The notes under the pieces are model-generated. The model searched no databases, was not told the origin of the DNA, and worked only from the letters and a program-made list of their open reading frames with translations. A stretch of DNA of 64,000 nt, taken from Hephaestia sp. MAHUQ-44. GTDB taxonomy: Bacteria > Pseudomonadota > Alphaproteobacteria > Sphingomonadales > Sphingomonadaceae. Below, one piece after another: positions 52,848-63,400 of this stretch. Made by a program: the position numbers and the translations under genes. The stretch's first letter is position 1. Every line of letters begins with the position of its first letter. The stretch lies in assembly GCF_023806085.1 (NCBI RefSeq), contig NZ_JAMSLX010000008.1:111391-175390 (forward strand). The letters are read 5' to 3'.

Positions 52848-55800
52848 ACCATTCGTCGCGGCGCATCAACTGGTCATAGTCGGCGTAAGGCGCATAATCG
52901 GGCACCAGTTTGGCGGTGAAGCCGCGCATCCCCGTCAGCCAGTCGCGCGCTGCCTCGGTGAAATGGTGCGCGGCGATGCTCGTGAAATCGGCGGTCGGGA
53001 TGCGATCGCGCTTGCCCGCCGGATCAACCGGGGTGGCAATATAACCGAATTGCCCGCCGCGCTTGCTGATCGACCAATATTCGAACGCCTCGGCGATGCC
53101 CGTGATATCGGCAAAGCCGCCGCGCTCGGCGATCAGCCCGAGCAAGCCGAGCTGCATCGAAAACCCCGCGCGCACCGCCGCAGCCGAGGGCGGCTTGCCG
53201 GTCTTGTAATCGACGATCCCGATCCCGCCGCTCGCCAGCCGGTCGATCCGGTCGGCGGTGCCGTTGAGCGTCACTCCGGCAATGTCGATTTTACCGCGCA
53301 ATTCGGCAGCGAGCACGCGCCTGCCCTCGCTTGCCTGCGCCGCCATCGCCTGCCCGATCCAGCCGATCGCCTCGTCGAGCCGCGGCCACCACAAGGCGCG
53401 CAGCATCGGATGCGTGCGCGCATCGTGCATCATCGCCAGCGCACGCGGGCGCAGCGCATCGAGGCGGCAAGCGTCCTCGCGCGTCCAGATTTCGAGGATG
53501 CGATGCACCGCCGTTCCGCGCCACGCCGCGCTGGGATCGGCATCGACCGCGTCGAGCGGCATCAGGCGCAGCACGCGTCGCGCGTAAAAAGCATAAGGGT
53601 CCGCCTTCAACCGATCGACCTCGGTCACCGAGATCATCGTCGGGCGCAGCGCCGGCGGCGGCACCGGCTCGGGGCGAGCTTCGGGCATATGCGCACCCGG
53701 ATCGTCGAGCGCGCGCGTCCAGCCTTCGAGGCCGCGAGCGCGGGTAATCCCGCCTGCGATCGCCTCGAGCCGGAGCCAGAAGCGCGAGGGGATCGCGGGC
53801 GACCGCGCATCGCGGCGCGGGCGCGTCAGCAGCACCTGCGGCGCGCCCAGCGCCTCGGCCAGATCGTGCGCGGCCAGCCCCACGCGGCGATCGAGCCCCG
53901 GCAGCCCCAGTTCGGCACGGATGCGCGGCGCCAGCCACGGATCGGGCGCGGGCTGGCCCGGCCAGATGCCTTCGTTGAGCCCGCCGAGGATCATCAGATC
54001 GGCGGTCTGCAACCGCGCCTCGATCAAGCCATAGATCGCCAGTCGCGGATGCCCGCCCTGCGGCGGCCGTACCGCGGTCTCGTCGAGCAGCGTCCGCACC
54101 AACGGCGCGAGGCTGTCGGGCGCGATTTCGGGCGGCCCCAGCGCGGCGCGTGCTTCGAGTTCGGCGAACCATTCGGCGAGCGCACGTCCCGCCGGCCCCG
54201 ACCACAAGGCATCGCCGCACAAAGCGATGGACGCCTCACGCAGCGCCGCGAGCAGCGTGCCCAGCGGTTGCGGTCCATCATCGAACACTGCGCCGATCGG
54301 CTCGAGCAACGGCCGCGCGTCGCGCCACCATGCCTGCGCCCGCGCCCGGATCGCACGGGTGCGCTCGTCGCCCTCGGCCAGATGCGCGTCGATCCCATCG
54401 AGCCCGGGTGCCGGACGCGGGCCGCGCAGCGCGAGATCGAGCGCGCGGGCGCCATCGAGCCATGCAAGCCGCGCCGCACCGAATCGCACCAGCGGGTGCT
54501 TGAGCAAGGCGAGCAGCGCGACGGGCGCGAAATGCTGTGCCGCGGCCTCGGCAAGCGCGATCAGCAGCGTGCCCGGCGGCAGGATCGACAGCGGCCGTCC
54601 CGCCGAATCGTCGATCGCGATGTTCCAGCGCGCGCAATGTGCCGCCACCCGCCGCGCCAGCGCGCGATCGGGGGTCACCAGTGCCGCCGTCCGGCCCGGC
54701 GTCTCGAGCGCCGCGCGCAATGCCAGCGCGATCGCCTGCGCCTCCTCGGCGGGGGTCGCGAGTTCGACGGCGGTGACGTCGGTGAGCCGCCGGTCGGTGC
54801 CCGCCAGATCGGTCCATTTGCCGGTGTAATCGGCGGGCGCGAGCGCGTTGGCGACCGCGCGGCCACGGATCGCACCGGCATCGTGTCCGCCGCCCTCGCG
54901 CCAGGTCTCGACCTCGCCGCGGTTGATCCCCATCCGGTCGAGCAGCAGCTTCAATTGGAATTGCGGGTGCGTCTCGATCGATCGCGCGCGGCGGCCGGTG
55001 TCGGGATCGGGCACATGCGGCCCCAGCGCCTGCCATTCGGCCTCGGGCATGTCGATCGCGAGCCCCGGCAGCACCACCAGCCCCTGCGGCAGTTCGGCCA
55101 CGCAGCGCAGCAGCCGCGCGATCGAGGGCGACGCGGTGGTCACCCCCGCCGCGCAGACGAACCCGGTCGGCGGCGCCGCACGCCAGCGTGTCGTCAGCCG
55201 CACCATCAGCCGCGTGCGCCGCTCGGCCAGGTCGATCCGCCCCAGCCGGCGCAATTCCTCAGGCCAGCGATCGAGCACGATCCGGAAAAGATCGAGCGAC
55301 CGCTGCCAATGCGACGACAATTCCGCCGCCATCTCGAGCGTGCCGAGCCGCGACGGCGCGACATCCTCGACCAGCAATTGATCGAGCGTCCGCGCCAGCT
55401 CGCCGGCGAGCCTTACCGCCTCGGCCGCGTCGATCGGCTGCCCGGCCTTCGCGCGCTCCTGCTCGACCAGCCGCGCGAGGATCATCCGGCGTTCGAGCGG
55501 CGCGACTGCGGGGGCGACGGGATCGGGATCGTCGGCGGGATCGAGCGCGGCGCCCGCCGCTTCGTCGAGTTCGGGATCGCCGATCGCGACCAGCCGTGGC
55601 AGCAGCAGCGCGCCGCCGCTCGCCCGCACAAAGGCATCGCGGACGCTGCGCTGCGCGCGGTTGCTCGGCAGCAGTACCAGCCCGCGCGCCAGCGTCATCC
55701 GGTCCTTGCCGAACCGGCGGATCAGCCCCGCTGCCAGCGCATCGGCAAACGCGCGATGCGCGGGAATCGTGAAAAGCGCGGGCCGGGCCGGGTCAGCCAT
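52831..55800 (-). CDS. addB: Double-strand break repair protein AddB
   Basis: Partner of AddA with an inactive-helicase-like body and a nuclease. It has 989 residues from MADPARPALFTIPA. The C-terminal PD-(D/E)XK nuclease reads DIAGVTLNGTADRIDRL and GIGIVDYKTGKPP with QLGLLG. The four-Cys iron-sulfur cluster of Bacillus AddB is not evident, as is usual for the alphaproteobacterial type. The start overlaps the murU stop by 8 bases. Confidence 0.93.
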   Translation of the reverse strand: MADPARPALFTIPAHRAFADALAAGLIRRFGKDRMTLARGLVLLPSNRAQRSVRDAFVRASGGALLLPRLVAIGDPELDEAAGAALDPADDPDPVAPAVAPLERRMILARLVEQERAKAGQPIDAAEAVRLAGELARTLDQLLVEDVAPSRLGTLEMAAELSSHWQRSLDLFRIVLDRWPEELRRLGRIDLAERRTRLMVRLTTRWRAAPPTGFVCAAGVTTASPSIARLLRCVAELPQGLVVLPGLAIDMPEAEWQALGPHVPDPDTGRRARSIETHPQFQLKLLLDRMGINRGEVETWREGGGHDAGAIRGRAVANALAPADYTGKWTDLAGTDRRLTDVTAVELATPAEEAQAIALALRAALETPGRTAALVTPDRALARRVAAHCARWNIAIDDSAGRPLSILPPGTLLIALAEAAAQHFAPVALLALLKHPLVRFGAARLAWLDGARALDLALRGPRPAPGLDGIDAHLAEGDERTRAIRARAQAWWRDARPLLEPIGAVFDDGPQPLGTLLAALREASIALCGDALWSGPAGRALAEWFAELEARAALGPPEIAPDSLAPLVRTLLDETAVRPPQGGHPRLAIYGLIEARLQTADLMILGGLNEGIWPGQPAPDPWLAPRIRAELGLPGLDRRVGLAAHDLAEALGAPQVLLTRPRRDARSPAIPSRFWLRLEAIAGGITRARGLEGWTRALDDPGAHMPEARPEPVPPPALRPTMISVTEVDRLKADPYAFYARRVLRLMPLDAVDADPSAAWRGTAVHRILEIWTREDACRLDALRPRALAMMHDARTHPMLRALWWPRLDEAIGWIGQAMAAQASEGRRVLAAELRGKIDIAGVTLNGTADRIDRLASGGIGIVDYKTGKPPSAAAVRAGFSMQLGLLGLIAERGGFADITGIAEAFEYWSISKRGGQFGYIATPVDPAGKRDRIPTADFTSIAAHHFTEAARDWLTGMRGFTAKLVPDYAPYADYDQLMRRDEWYGRER

Positions 55801-56554
55801 GCCCAATCACGGCCTCGGTCGCCGGAATCGCCTCAGGGGTGCCGACATCGAACCACAGCCCCTGATGGACGACGCCAAACGCGCGCCCGGCCGCGATCGC
55901 GCGATCCCAGAACAGATTGGTCGAAAACGGCCCTTCGGGCGCATCGACCAGCAGCCGCGGCGACAGTATCTGGACCCCGGTAAAGACGAACGGCGCGACG
56001 CGGCTGCGTCCTCGTCGGCCGGTGATCCGCCCATCCGCCGCAAGCCGAAAATCGCCCTGCCCGCGATGATTGTTGGCACGCGCGAGCGGTACCAGCAGCA
56101 ACAGCGCATCCATCCGCGCATCGTCCCACCCCGCAGCAAGCTCGCGGATCGCATCAATGGGGCCATCGATCCATAGATTGTCGCTGTTGACCACAAGGAC
56201 CGGATCATCGCCGAGCAGCGCGCGCGCATGGATCAGCCCGCCGCCGGTCTCCAGCAAGCGTTTGCGCTCGTCGGAAACAAAGACCTCGATGCCTTTGATG
56301 CGGTTCTTGACATGCGCTTCGAGCGCGTCGGCAAGGTAATGGACGTTGACCACCGCCCGTTTGACCCCCGCCGCCCGCAACCGATCGAACACATGGTCGA
56401 TCAGCGGCTTGCCCGCGACCTCGATCAACGGCTTGGGCCGCGTCGCGGTCAGCGGCCGCATCCTTTTGCCGAGCCCCGCCGCCATCACCATCGCGGTTTC
56501 GGGCACCGCAACGCCCGGATCAGGGCGCAGCGCCAGCGTGCGTTTCGCGGTCAT
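55793..56554 (-). CDS. murU: N-acetylmuramate-1-phosphate uridylyltransferase (MurU-like)
   Basis: Nucleotidyltransferase, 253 residues. MVMAAGLGKRMRPLTATRPKPL is the classic (G)xGxRxxPLTxxxPK signature. VVNSDNLWIDGPIDAIREL holds the metal-binding Asp, and LWFDVGTPE completes the family. In Pseudomonas and Caulobacter-type recycling, MurU uses MurNAc-1P from AmgK to remake UDP-MurNAc, bypassing MurA-MurB. The adjacent AmgK-like kinase makes this more likely than a general glucose- or mannose-1-phosphate nucleotidyltransferase. It overlaps amgK by 4 bases. Confidence 0.82.
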   Translation of the reverse strand: MTAKRTLALRPDPGVAVPETAMVMAAGLGKRMRPLTATRPKPLIEVAGKPLIDHVFDRLRAAGVKRAVVNVHYLADALEAHVKNRIKGIEVFVSDERKRLLETGGGLIHARALLGDDPVLVVNSDNLWIDGPIDAIRELAAGWDDARMDALLLLVPLARANNHRGQGDFRLAADGRITGRRGRSRVAPFVFTGVQILSPRLLVDAPEGPFSTNLFWDRAIAAGRAFGVVHQGLWFDVGTPEAIPATEAVIGHG

Positions 56555-57519
56555 GCGACCTCCATCGGGTCGCCGCGCTTGTCGGCAGGAACATGGGCGG
56601 CGAACCATGCCGCGACCGGCGCCAGCACGGGATCGGCAAGGTCACGCTCGAGATACCGCCACACACGCGGGCACATCGCGGCGTAGCGCGGCTTGCCGTC
56701 GCGCTTCCACAGCCGCGTGAAGATGCCCAGGATCTTGGCGTTGCGCTGCGCGCCGAGCACCGCATAGGCCGCGGCGAAATCCGCCCCCGCCCCGGTAGCG
56801 CGGGCATAACGGTCGCGCATCGCGGTCTCGATCTCGGGCGCGACGTCGCGGCGTGCATCCTGGAGCAATGAAACGAGGTCGTATGCGGGGTGTCCCGCCA
56901 GCGCATCCTGGAAATCGAGCAACCCAAGCCCCTTGCCGTCATCGATCAACATCAGATTCTCGGCATGGTAATCGCGCAGCACCGTGACGGTCTCGCGACG
57001 GTCGAGCGCGGTGCCCAGCACCGCATCCCACGCCGCGCGATAGCCCGCACCATCGACGTCGAGTCCGACCGCGGGGCAATACCAGTCGACGAACAGCCCC
57101 GCCTCGCGCTGTAGCTCGGCGCGATCATAGGGGCGCAGCGGTCCCGCCGGGTGCTTGTGAAGCGCGACCAGTACATCGATCGCGGCGGCGTAGAGCGCCT
57201 CGCCCGCCTCGGGTCGCGCATCGACCGTCTCGCGCATCCGCACGTCGCCGAAATCCTCGAGCAGCACGAGCCCCAGCGCCACATCGTCGGCCAGGATCTT
57301 GGGCGCCGCGAAGCCTCGCTCACCAAGCCAGCGCGCGATCGCGATGAACGGCCGGGCATCTTCATGCGGCGGCGGCGCATCCATCAGCACTGCGCGGCCT
57401 CTAGTGCCCGACACGCGGAAATAGCGGCGGAACGAAGCGTCACCGGCCAGCGGAGCGATCGTCGCGCCGCCCCAGCCGTGCGCTGCGAGAAAATCGGCCG
57501 CTGCGGCCGGCGGAATCAT
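56551..57519 (-). CDS. amgK: Anomeric MurNAc/GlcNAc kinase (AmgK-like phosphotransferase)
   Basis: Aminoglycoside-phosphotransferase fold kinase, 322 residues from ATG 57519, which overlaps the tsaE stop as ATGA; an upstream ATG at 57531 is the alternative. APLAGDASFRRYFRV is the N-lobe, VLRDYHAENLM the catalytic HxxN motif, and GLLDFQDALAGHPAYDLVSLLQD the metal motif. Next to murU it fits AmgK, which phosphorylates recovered MurNAc and GlcNAc at C1 for peptidoglycan salvage. The tsaE-amgK-murU-addB order is conserved in Alphaproteobacteria. Confidence 0.85.
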   Translation of the reverse strand: MIPPAAAADFLAAHGWGGATIAPLAGDASFRRYFRVSGTRGRAVLMDAPPPHEDARPFIAIARWLGERGFAAPKILADDVALGLVLLEDFGDVRMRETVDARPEAGEALYAAAIDVLVALHKHPAGPLRPYDRAELQREAGLFVDWYCPAVGLDVDGAGYRAAWDAVLGTALDRRETVTVLRDYHAENLMLIDDGKGLGLLDFQDALAGHPAYDLVSLLQDARRDVAPEIETAMRDRYARATGAGADFAAAYAVLGAQRNAKILGIFTRLWKRDGKPRYAAMCPRVWRYLERDLADPVLAPVAAWFAAHVPADKRGDPMEVA

Positions 57520-57962
57520 GTCTGCAACCATCGCTCTTTCCAAGGCGCGGGCACGTCGGCTGTCAAGGAGCGGGCGCCGTCGGGTGCGATCGCCAGCGTC
57601 AGCGCGAGCGCCTCCGGCCAATGCCCCGGCGCACGCTCGGGCCATTCGATCACCAGCACGGAATCGTGCCGCGCCTCATCGAGCCCGAGTTCATCGAGTT
57701 CGGCGGGCGATTCGATCCGGTAGAGATCGACGTGCAGCACCGGCAGCGTCACCTCGGGCACGTCATAAGGCTGGACGATCGCGAAGCTCGGCGACGGCGC
57801 GTCACCCTCGAGCCCGAGCGCTGCCAGCAACCCGCGTGCGATACTCGTCTTGCCCGCGCCGAGCGGCCCCGACAGCGTGATGACATCCCCCGCACGGACC
57901 AGTTCCGCCAGCCGCGCGCCCAGCGCCTCGCTCGCGGCAGCATCGGCAAGCCTGATCGTCAT
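57516..57962 (-). CDS. tsaE: tRNA t6A biosynthesis ATPase TsaE
   Basis: P-loop ATPase that works with TsaB and TsaD to make threonylcarbamoyladenosine at tRNA position 37. It has 148 residues. Walker A is LSGPLGAGKTSIARGLL, and SPSFAIVQPYD and HVDLYRIESPAELDELGLDE are family motifs. It overlaps both divL and amgK by 4 bases. Linkage to divL is conserved in Caulobacter and sphingomonads. Confidence 0.95.
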   Translation of the reverse strand: MTIRLADAAASEALGARLAELVRAGDVITLSGPLGAGKTSIARGLLAALGLEGDAPSPSFAIVQPYDVPEVTLPVLHVDLYRIESPAELDELGLDEARHDSVLVIEWPERAPGHWPEALALTLAIAPDGARSLTADVPAPWKERWLQT

Positions 57963-60301
57963 CGCGGCAGTTCGGCGAGGATCACCGTCCCGGCGCCGGG
58001 CTCAGCCATCAGCTTGATCGTGCCGTCATGCGCCTCGACGATCTGCCGTGCGAGCGGCAACCCGAGCCCCAGCCCGCGATCCCCGGTGGTTGCGTCGGCG
58101 TCGGTGCGATCGAAAGCATGGCCGATCGCCTCGGCGCTCATGCCGGGGCCGTCGTCCGACACGACGATCCGCGCCGCCTGGCCGGTGCCGTCGGTGTGGA
58201 GCAGCACCCGCCCGCGCCGTGGGGTGCCGGCGATCGCGTGGCGCAGCATATGTTCGATCGCCTGCTGGAGCCGCCGCACATCGCCCTCGACCGCCCCGGT
58301 CGATCCGTCGATCTCGATCGCGAAATCGATCGCCCGCTCACGCGCGAACGGCACCAGCGCTTCGGCCGCCGAACGCGCGATCTTCGCCAGATCCACGGTG
58401 CCGCGAGACAGATCGGGCACGGTCGCCGCCTGCTGGGTCAGCCCGAGCACATCGTCGATCAGCAGCCCCAATTTGGCGGTCGCATCGAGGATCGCGGCGA
58501 CGTAGGAATCGGCCTCCTTGCTCAGCGTGCCCGCATAGCCGCCGTGGAGCATCTCGGCGAAACCGCTGATCGAGGTCAGCGGGGTGCGCAATTCGTAGCT
58601 CATATTGGCGACGAACGCGGTCTTGACGCGGTCGGCGGCTTCCAGCGCGTCGGCGCGCTCGCGCAGCGCCTGTTCGATCCGGCGGCTGTCCGAAATGTCG
58701 AGCATCGTGAACAGCGCGTTGCCATCGGGAAGGGGCACCGCGGCGAATTCGAAATGGCGCCCGTCGGCAAAACCCACGCGCCCGCCGCGCTGCTGGCGCT
58801 CGACCGTCGCCGATCGCACCAGTTCGCCGATCAGCGACGCGCGTGCGGGATTGGAGAGGCTTGGCGCGGCGGCCTCCGCCAGCGCATCGACGCGCGGGTG
58901 CGCCGCCAGGAAATCGTGATCGAACCCCCAGGCTTCGCGGAAACGGTTGTTCCAGAGCTGCAGCCGGCCATCGGCGGCGAACACCCCCAGCGCCTCGAAC
59001 AGATTGTCGAAGGTCGCGGTGCGCACGCGCAGCAGCGTGTCACGCGCGCTGGCGAGCTGGACCTCCTCGGTGCGATCCTCGAACACCAGCAGCAACCCGC
59101 CATCGGGCAACGGCTGCGCCAGCACGCGCAGATGTGCGCCGCTCGGCAGATGCCAATGCTCCTCGATCGTTTCCTCATCGGCGTTGAACCACGCCCGCCG
59201 TTCGGCCTTCCAGCTCGGAAAGTCGCGCACTTCGGGCACGCGGCTCGCCTCGCGCATCCGTTCGAGCACGCGATCGAATTCGGGTTTGTCGGCCAGCCAT
59301 TCGTTGCGCATCGCAAACAGACGGCGGAACGGCAGGTTGCAGAATGCGAGCGTGTGATCGGGGGTGAATTGCGCGACCCCCGCCGACAGCCGGTCGAGCA
59401 TCGTACGCTGCGCCTCGCCCAGCCGCCGCATCCGCGCGCGCGCCTGATCGAGTTCGTCGATATCGACCGCAAAACCCGCGACCCCGCCGATCGGCAGCGG
59501 GATATCGTGGACGCGCAGCATCCGGCGCGCGCCGTCGATCGTCGCCGGCATCGCCTGTTCGGTCGGTTCGCCGGTATTGCGCGCCTTGGCCGCGCCCGCG
59601 AGCGGCCCGCCCAGCCCGGCGCCTTCGACCAGTTCGATACCGCGCGTGACGACATCCTCGGCATCGCGTCCCTCGACCGCGCGGACATAGGCCGAATTGA
59701 CCATCGCCAGCCGCAAGTCGGCGTCGCGATACCACATCGGCAGCGGCGCGGCCTCGATCAGCCCGGTCAGCGCCTCGAACGCGTCGCGCAACTGTGCCGC
59801 TTCGGCCTCGGCACGCTCGACTTCGGTGCGCGCCTCGGTCGCGTCGAAAAACCACAGCAGGGCCGATCCCGGCCCGGCGACATCGACCGGCGCGCGCAGC
59901 CCGCGGATCATCAGCGTCCGGTTCGATCCCTGCGCATGGATCGCGTGGTCGAAGGCACGTCCCGATTTCTGCGCGGCGGCCGTCTCGCGCAGCAACACCG
60001 CCAGATCGTGTTCGCTCAACCCGGTGTCGGCGGTCCCCAGTTCGGACAGGTAACGCGGCCGGTTCGCCAGCCCCAGCCAGTCCGTCAGCCGCTCGGGCGG
60101 CGCGATTCGGCCATCGGCGCCGACCACCACCGCCAGCGCGGGGGCAGCGGTGAGCATCGCGGCGAGCCGGGCGTGCTCGTCGGTCAATTGCCGTGCCGCC
60201 AGCCGTGCGCGCAACCCGGCAAACAGGATCGCGATCGCCGCCGCCAGGACGACGAACAGCGCCACGCCCGCCAGCACGGTCTGCCAACCGATCTCCGTCA
60301 T
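57959..60301 (-). CDS. divL: DivL-like tyrosine-type sensor kinase homologue
   Basis: Cell-cycle regulator that inhibits or tunes CckA-CtrA signalling. It has 780 residues: one N-terminal membrane span (VLAGVALFVVLAAAIAILFA), several PAS domains (about 45-160, 175-290, 310-420, 430-540), and a DHp/ATPase module. The DHp motif is VANMSYELRTPL with Tyr at about 569 in place of the phospho-acceptor His, the defining DivL feature. The N box carries a His in place of the usual Asn (EHMLRHAIAG). The G1 and G2 boxes DDGPGM and GLGLGLPLARQ remain. It overlaps tsaE by 4 bases. The tyrosine makes catalysis unlikely to be its main function. Confidence 0.9.
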   Translation of the reverse strand: MTEIGWQTVLAGVALFVVLAAAIAILFAGLRARLAARQLTDEHARLAAMLTAAPALAVVVGADGRIAPPERLTDWLGLANRPRYLSELGTADTGLSEHDLAVLLRETAAAQKSGRAFDHAIHAQGSNRTLMIRGLRAPVDVAGPGSALLWFFDATEARTEVERAEAEAAQLRDAFEALTGLIEAAPLPMWYRDADLRLAMVNSAYVRAVEGRDAEDVVTRGIELVEGAGLGGPLAGAAKARNTGEPTEQAMPATIDGARRMLRVHDIPLPIGGVAGFAVDIDELDQARARMRRLGEAQRTMLDRLSAGVAQFTPDHTLAFCNLPFRRLFAMRNEWLADKPEFDRVLERMREASRVPEVRDFPSWKAERRAWFNADEETIEEHWHLPSGAHLRVLAQPLPDGGLLLVFEDRTEEVQLASARDTLLRVRTATFDNLFEALGVFAADGRLQLWNNRFREAWGFDHDFLAAHPRVDALAEAAAPSLSNPARASLIGELVRSATVERQQRGGRVGFADGRHFEFAAVPLPDGNALFTMLDISDSRRIEQALRERADALEAADRVKTAFVANMSYELRTPLTSISGFAEMLHGGYAGTLSKEADSYVAAILDATAKLGLLIDDVLGLTQQAATVPDLSRGTVDLAKIARSAAEALVPFARERAIDFAIEIDGSTGAVEGDVRRLQQAIEHMLRHAIAGTPRRGRVLLHTDGTGQAARIVVSDDGPGMSAEAIGHAFDRTDADATTGDRGLGLGLPLARQIVEAHDGTIKLMAEPGAGTVILAELPR

Positions 60302-60434
60302 CGCCCCGCGCCGCGGCCGCCATCAACTTCCATGACTCCGCCTTAAGCGAAGGCATCCCATTCGCAAACAGCGCAGCGCGCGGACAGGCAAAGGAAGCCG
60401 GGGATGAACCCGACTTCCTCCGACCTTCCCCGGC

Positions 60435-63400
60435 TCAGAACTTGACGCTGGCCCCCACCTTGAAGCTGCGGCCGAAGAACGCATCGAAATAGGTCACCGT
60501 GCCGCCCGCGGCGGGCACCGGGAACGGCGGCCCCTTGTCGAACACGTTGTTGACGATGAACCGCCAGGTGAAATTGTCGTTCACCTTGAGCCCGATCGTG
60601 GTGTTGAAGAAGCTGACCGCCGGCACCCGTGGGAATTCATAGGTCGAATCGGGTGAATCGGGGTCGATCTTGGTCTTGCCATAATACAGCCACTGCCACG
60701 ACCAGTTGAATGGGCCGTTGTCATACGCAAGGTTCACCGTCGCCTTGTGCGGCGAATACCCAATCGAATTGCGTAGCGTCGTCCGGTCTCCCTCGCCGAC
60801 CCGCACCACCAATTTGTCGGTATATTGGTAATTGGCGGACAGATTGATCGAACTGCCGTTGCCCAGGAACGGCGTATCATGCTGATACCCGACCTGCGCG
60901 ACGAGCCCGCGGAACTTGCGCGAGGCCGCGTTGGCGAAGCCGGTTTCGATGAAGGTGATCTGGCTGTTCGCGTCGCGGGTGAAGTTTGAACACAATGGCG
61001 ACGGGAACGTGGGGCTGTCGTAGCATCCCTGCAAAACCTGATCGGCATCGAGCGATTCGATCGCCCCGGTCAGACGAATATCGATCCAGTCGACCGTGGC
61101 ATTGAACCCCGGCAGGAAGCGTGGCGCCACGATCACGCCGAAGGTCAGCGCCTTCGCCTTCTCGTTATGGAGATCGGGATTGCCCGACAAGGTTCCACGC
61201 GCTGTGAAGTCGACGATATTCGACTGGAAGTTCGCCGGCACCCCGGCCGCGGCACAATTAGCCTGCCGCGTGGCGGGGTTCGGCCCGCCGTTGATGAACC
61301 GGGCATCGCACGGATCGTCCGCCGTGGTGAAAATCTGGCTCGACGGATTGAACAATTCGGTCACCGCCGGCGCGCGCACCGAACGGGTGTAATTGACCCG
61401 CGCCGCAAATCCGGGGACGAATTCCCATCGCGCATCGCCGGTATAGGTCCAGTCGGCGCCCGCCAGCGAATTGTCGATATAGCGCGCCGCGCCGTGCAGT
61501 TCGAACGCGTTGACGAACGGAATATCCTGCGATGGCCCGATGATCGGCAGGCGGAGCTCGCCGAAGAACTCGTCGGTGTTGAACCCGCCCGACACCGGAT
61601 CGATCGGCACCGATCGGCCGAACTGGGTTCGCTCGCCGGTGGGATCGTTAGGGTCGGGTATCCCGTAATAGAAAGTGCCGGGATCGAACCGCGCCTTCTC
61701 GTCACGATGCTCGTAGCCGAGCGCATAACCGACGCCACCGCCCCAGATATCGAACAATTCGCCCGAGACCGATGCGGTGACCACCCATTGCTCGTTGACC
61801 GCGCGGGGGTTGGCGATCGTCGTCACATAATCGCGCGCGGCCTGCGATATCTGTTGCCCGAACGGATTGATCGGCGCGCAGGTGCTGCTGAGCGTTTCGA
61901 TCGGCGCATTCTGATAGCCCGGTGCGCAGACGATATTGCCGCTCGGATCGAGCACGGCATTGAGCGCATTCTCAAAATTCTGCTGGACGAGCACGCGCTC
62001 GCGGCCTTGCGTGGTCGAGCGGCCGTAATTGCCGACCAGTTCGAAATTCATCTCCTTGCCCAGCGCCTGGAAGGTCCCGTCGAGCCCACCGACGAAGCGA
62101 TAGAGTTCAACCGTCGATGCCCCCGCGCCCGAGGTGAGATCGGTGTTGGCGCGCCCCAGCAGGAACGTGTCCTGCGAATCCGAATCGGGATTGCTCGCCA
62201 GCGCGGCGATGATCGCATCACGCGCCGCCGGCTTCAGAAACGGATTGTTGATGCTGATGACCATGTTGCCGTCGGGATCACCGGCACGACCGAACAACCC
62301 GGTATTATACACCGGCTGATCGCGAAGCTGCTCGCCGCGGCTATTGGCGTACCAGCCTTCGGCGAACAGCCGCAAATTGGAGGTGAGCTGGAAATCGGCG
62401 AGCGCGGTGGCGAGATAGCGCCGCACCGGCGACAACAGGTTGCCCGGCAGGACGAAGCCGTTGCCGCCGTTGAAGTTGAGCAGATTGCCCGTTTGCTGGC
62501 CGAAATTGATCGGAACGAGGTTGCCGTTGACGTCGAACGCCAGCGGGTTGCCCGCGGCGTCGGTGACGCTGGGCTGGAATCCGAAACTGGCGGCTTGCGC
62601 TGGCGACAAGGGAATGCCCGGGAAAAGCTGCTCGCCTTCCGCATTGTAAATCCCGTCCATCACCAGCGGCACACCATATTGGCTCAGCGATGGCAGGCGG
62701 CGATCACCGATATAGACGTTATCGAACGGCGAGTTGCCCAGCGGGGTCGTGAAAAAGCTGTTGAGCCGCTTGCCGGGGCGGGCGAAATTGGTCAGCCCCG
62801 CTTCCTCATTATATTCGCCCGCGACGGTGATGTTGCCGCGTCCGCCCGCGAAATTATACCCCGCAAGGCCGCGCACGCGGAAATCGCGCCCGTCGCCGTC
62901 CTCGCTGATCCCATATTGGGCGTCGAGCGTGATGCCCTGATAATCATGCTTGGTGATGACGTTGATCGTGCCCGCGATCGCATCCGAGCCATAAATCGGG
63001 GCGCCGCCAACCGCGATCGTCTCGACGCGATCGACGATGATCGTCGGGATCACATTGAAATCGACCTGCGATCCCGCGCCCGTCGGCCCGAAGATCGAAC
63101 TGGTGTTCGAACTGACGAAGCGTCGCCCGTTGACGACGGTCAACGTCCGCTGGTCGCCGAGGCCGAAGAAATTGACGAAATTCTGCCCCGAACCGAACGC
63201 CCCGGCCTGCCCGCCGACGCGGCTGCTGCCCGGAACGCCGAACGACGGCAGATCGTTGAGCGCGTCGCCGACATTGGAATAGCCGCGCTGCTCGATCGTG
63301 CTCGAATCGAGCACCAGTGTCGGTTGGCCGGTGTCGATATTGCGGCGTGGAATGCGCGAGCCGGTGACGACGATCTCGGAACCGGGGCCCTCGTCGGCGG

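Noticed and set aside
52720..55983. Over 1,000-codon plus-strand frame opposite addA/addB
   Set aside because: Antisense shadow of addA and addB. The product is rich in Arg, Gln and Ala, and the real genes carry helicase and nuclease motifs.
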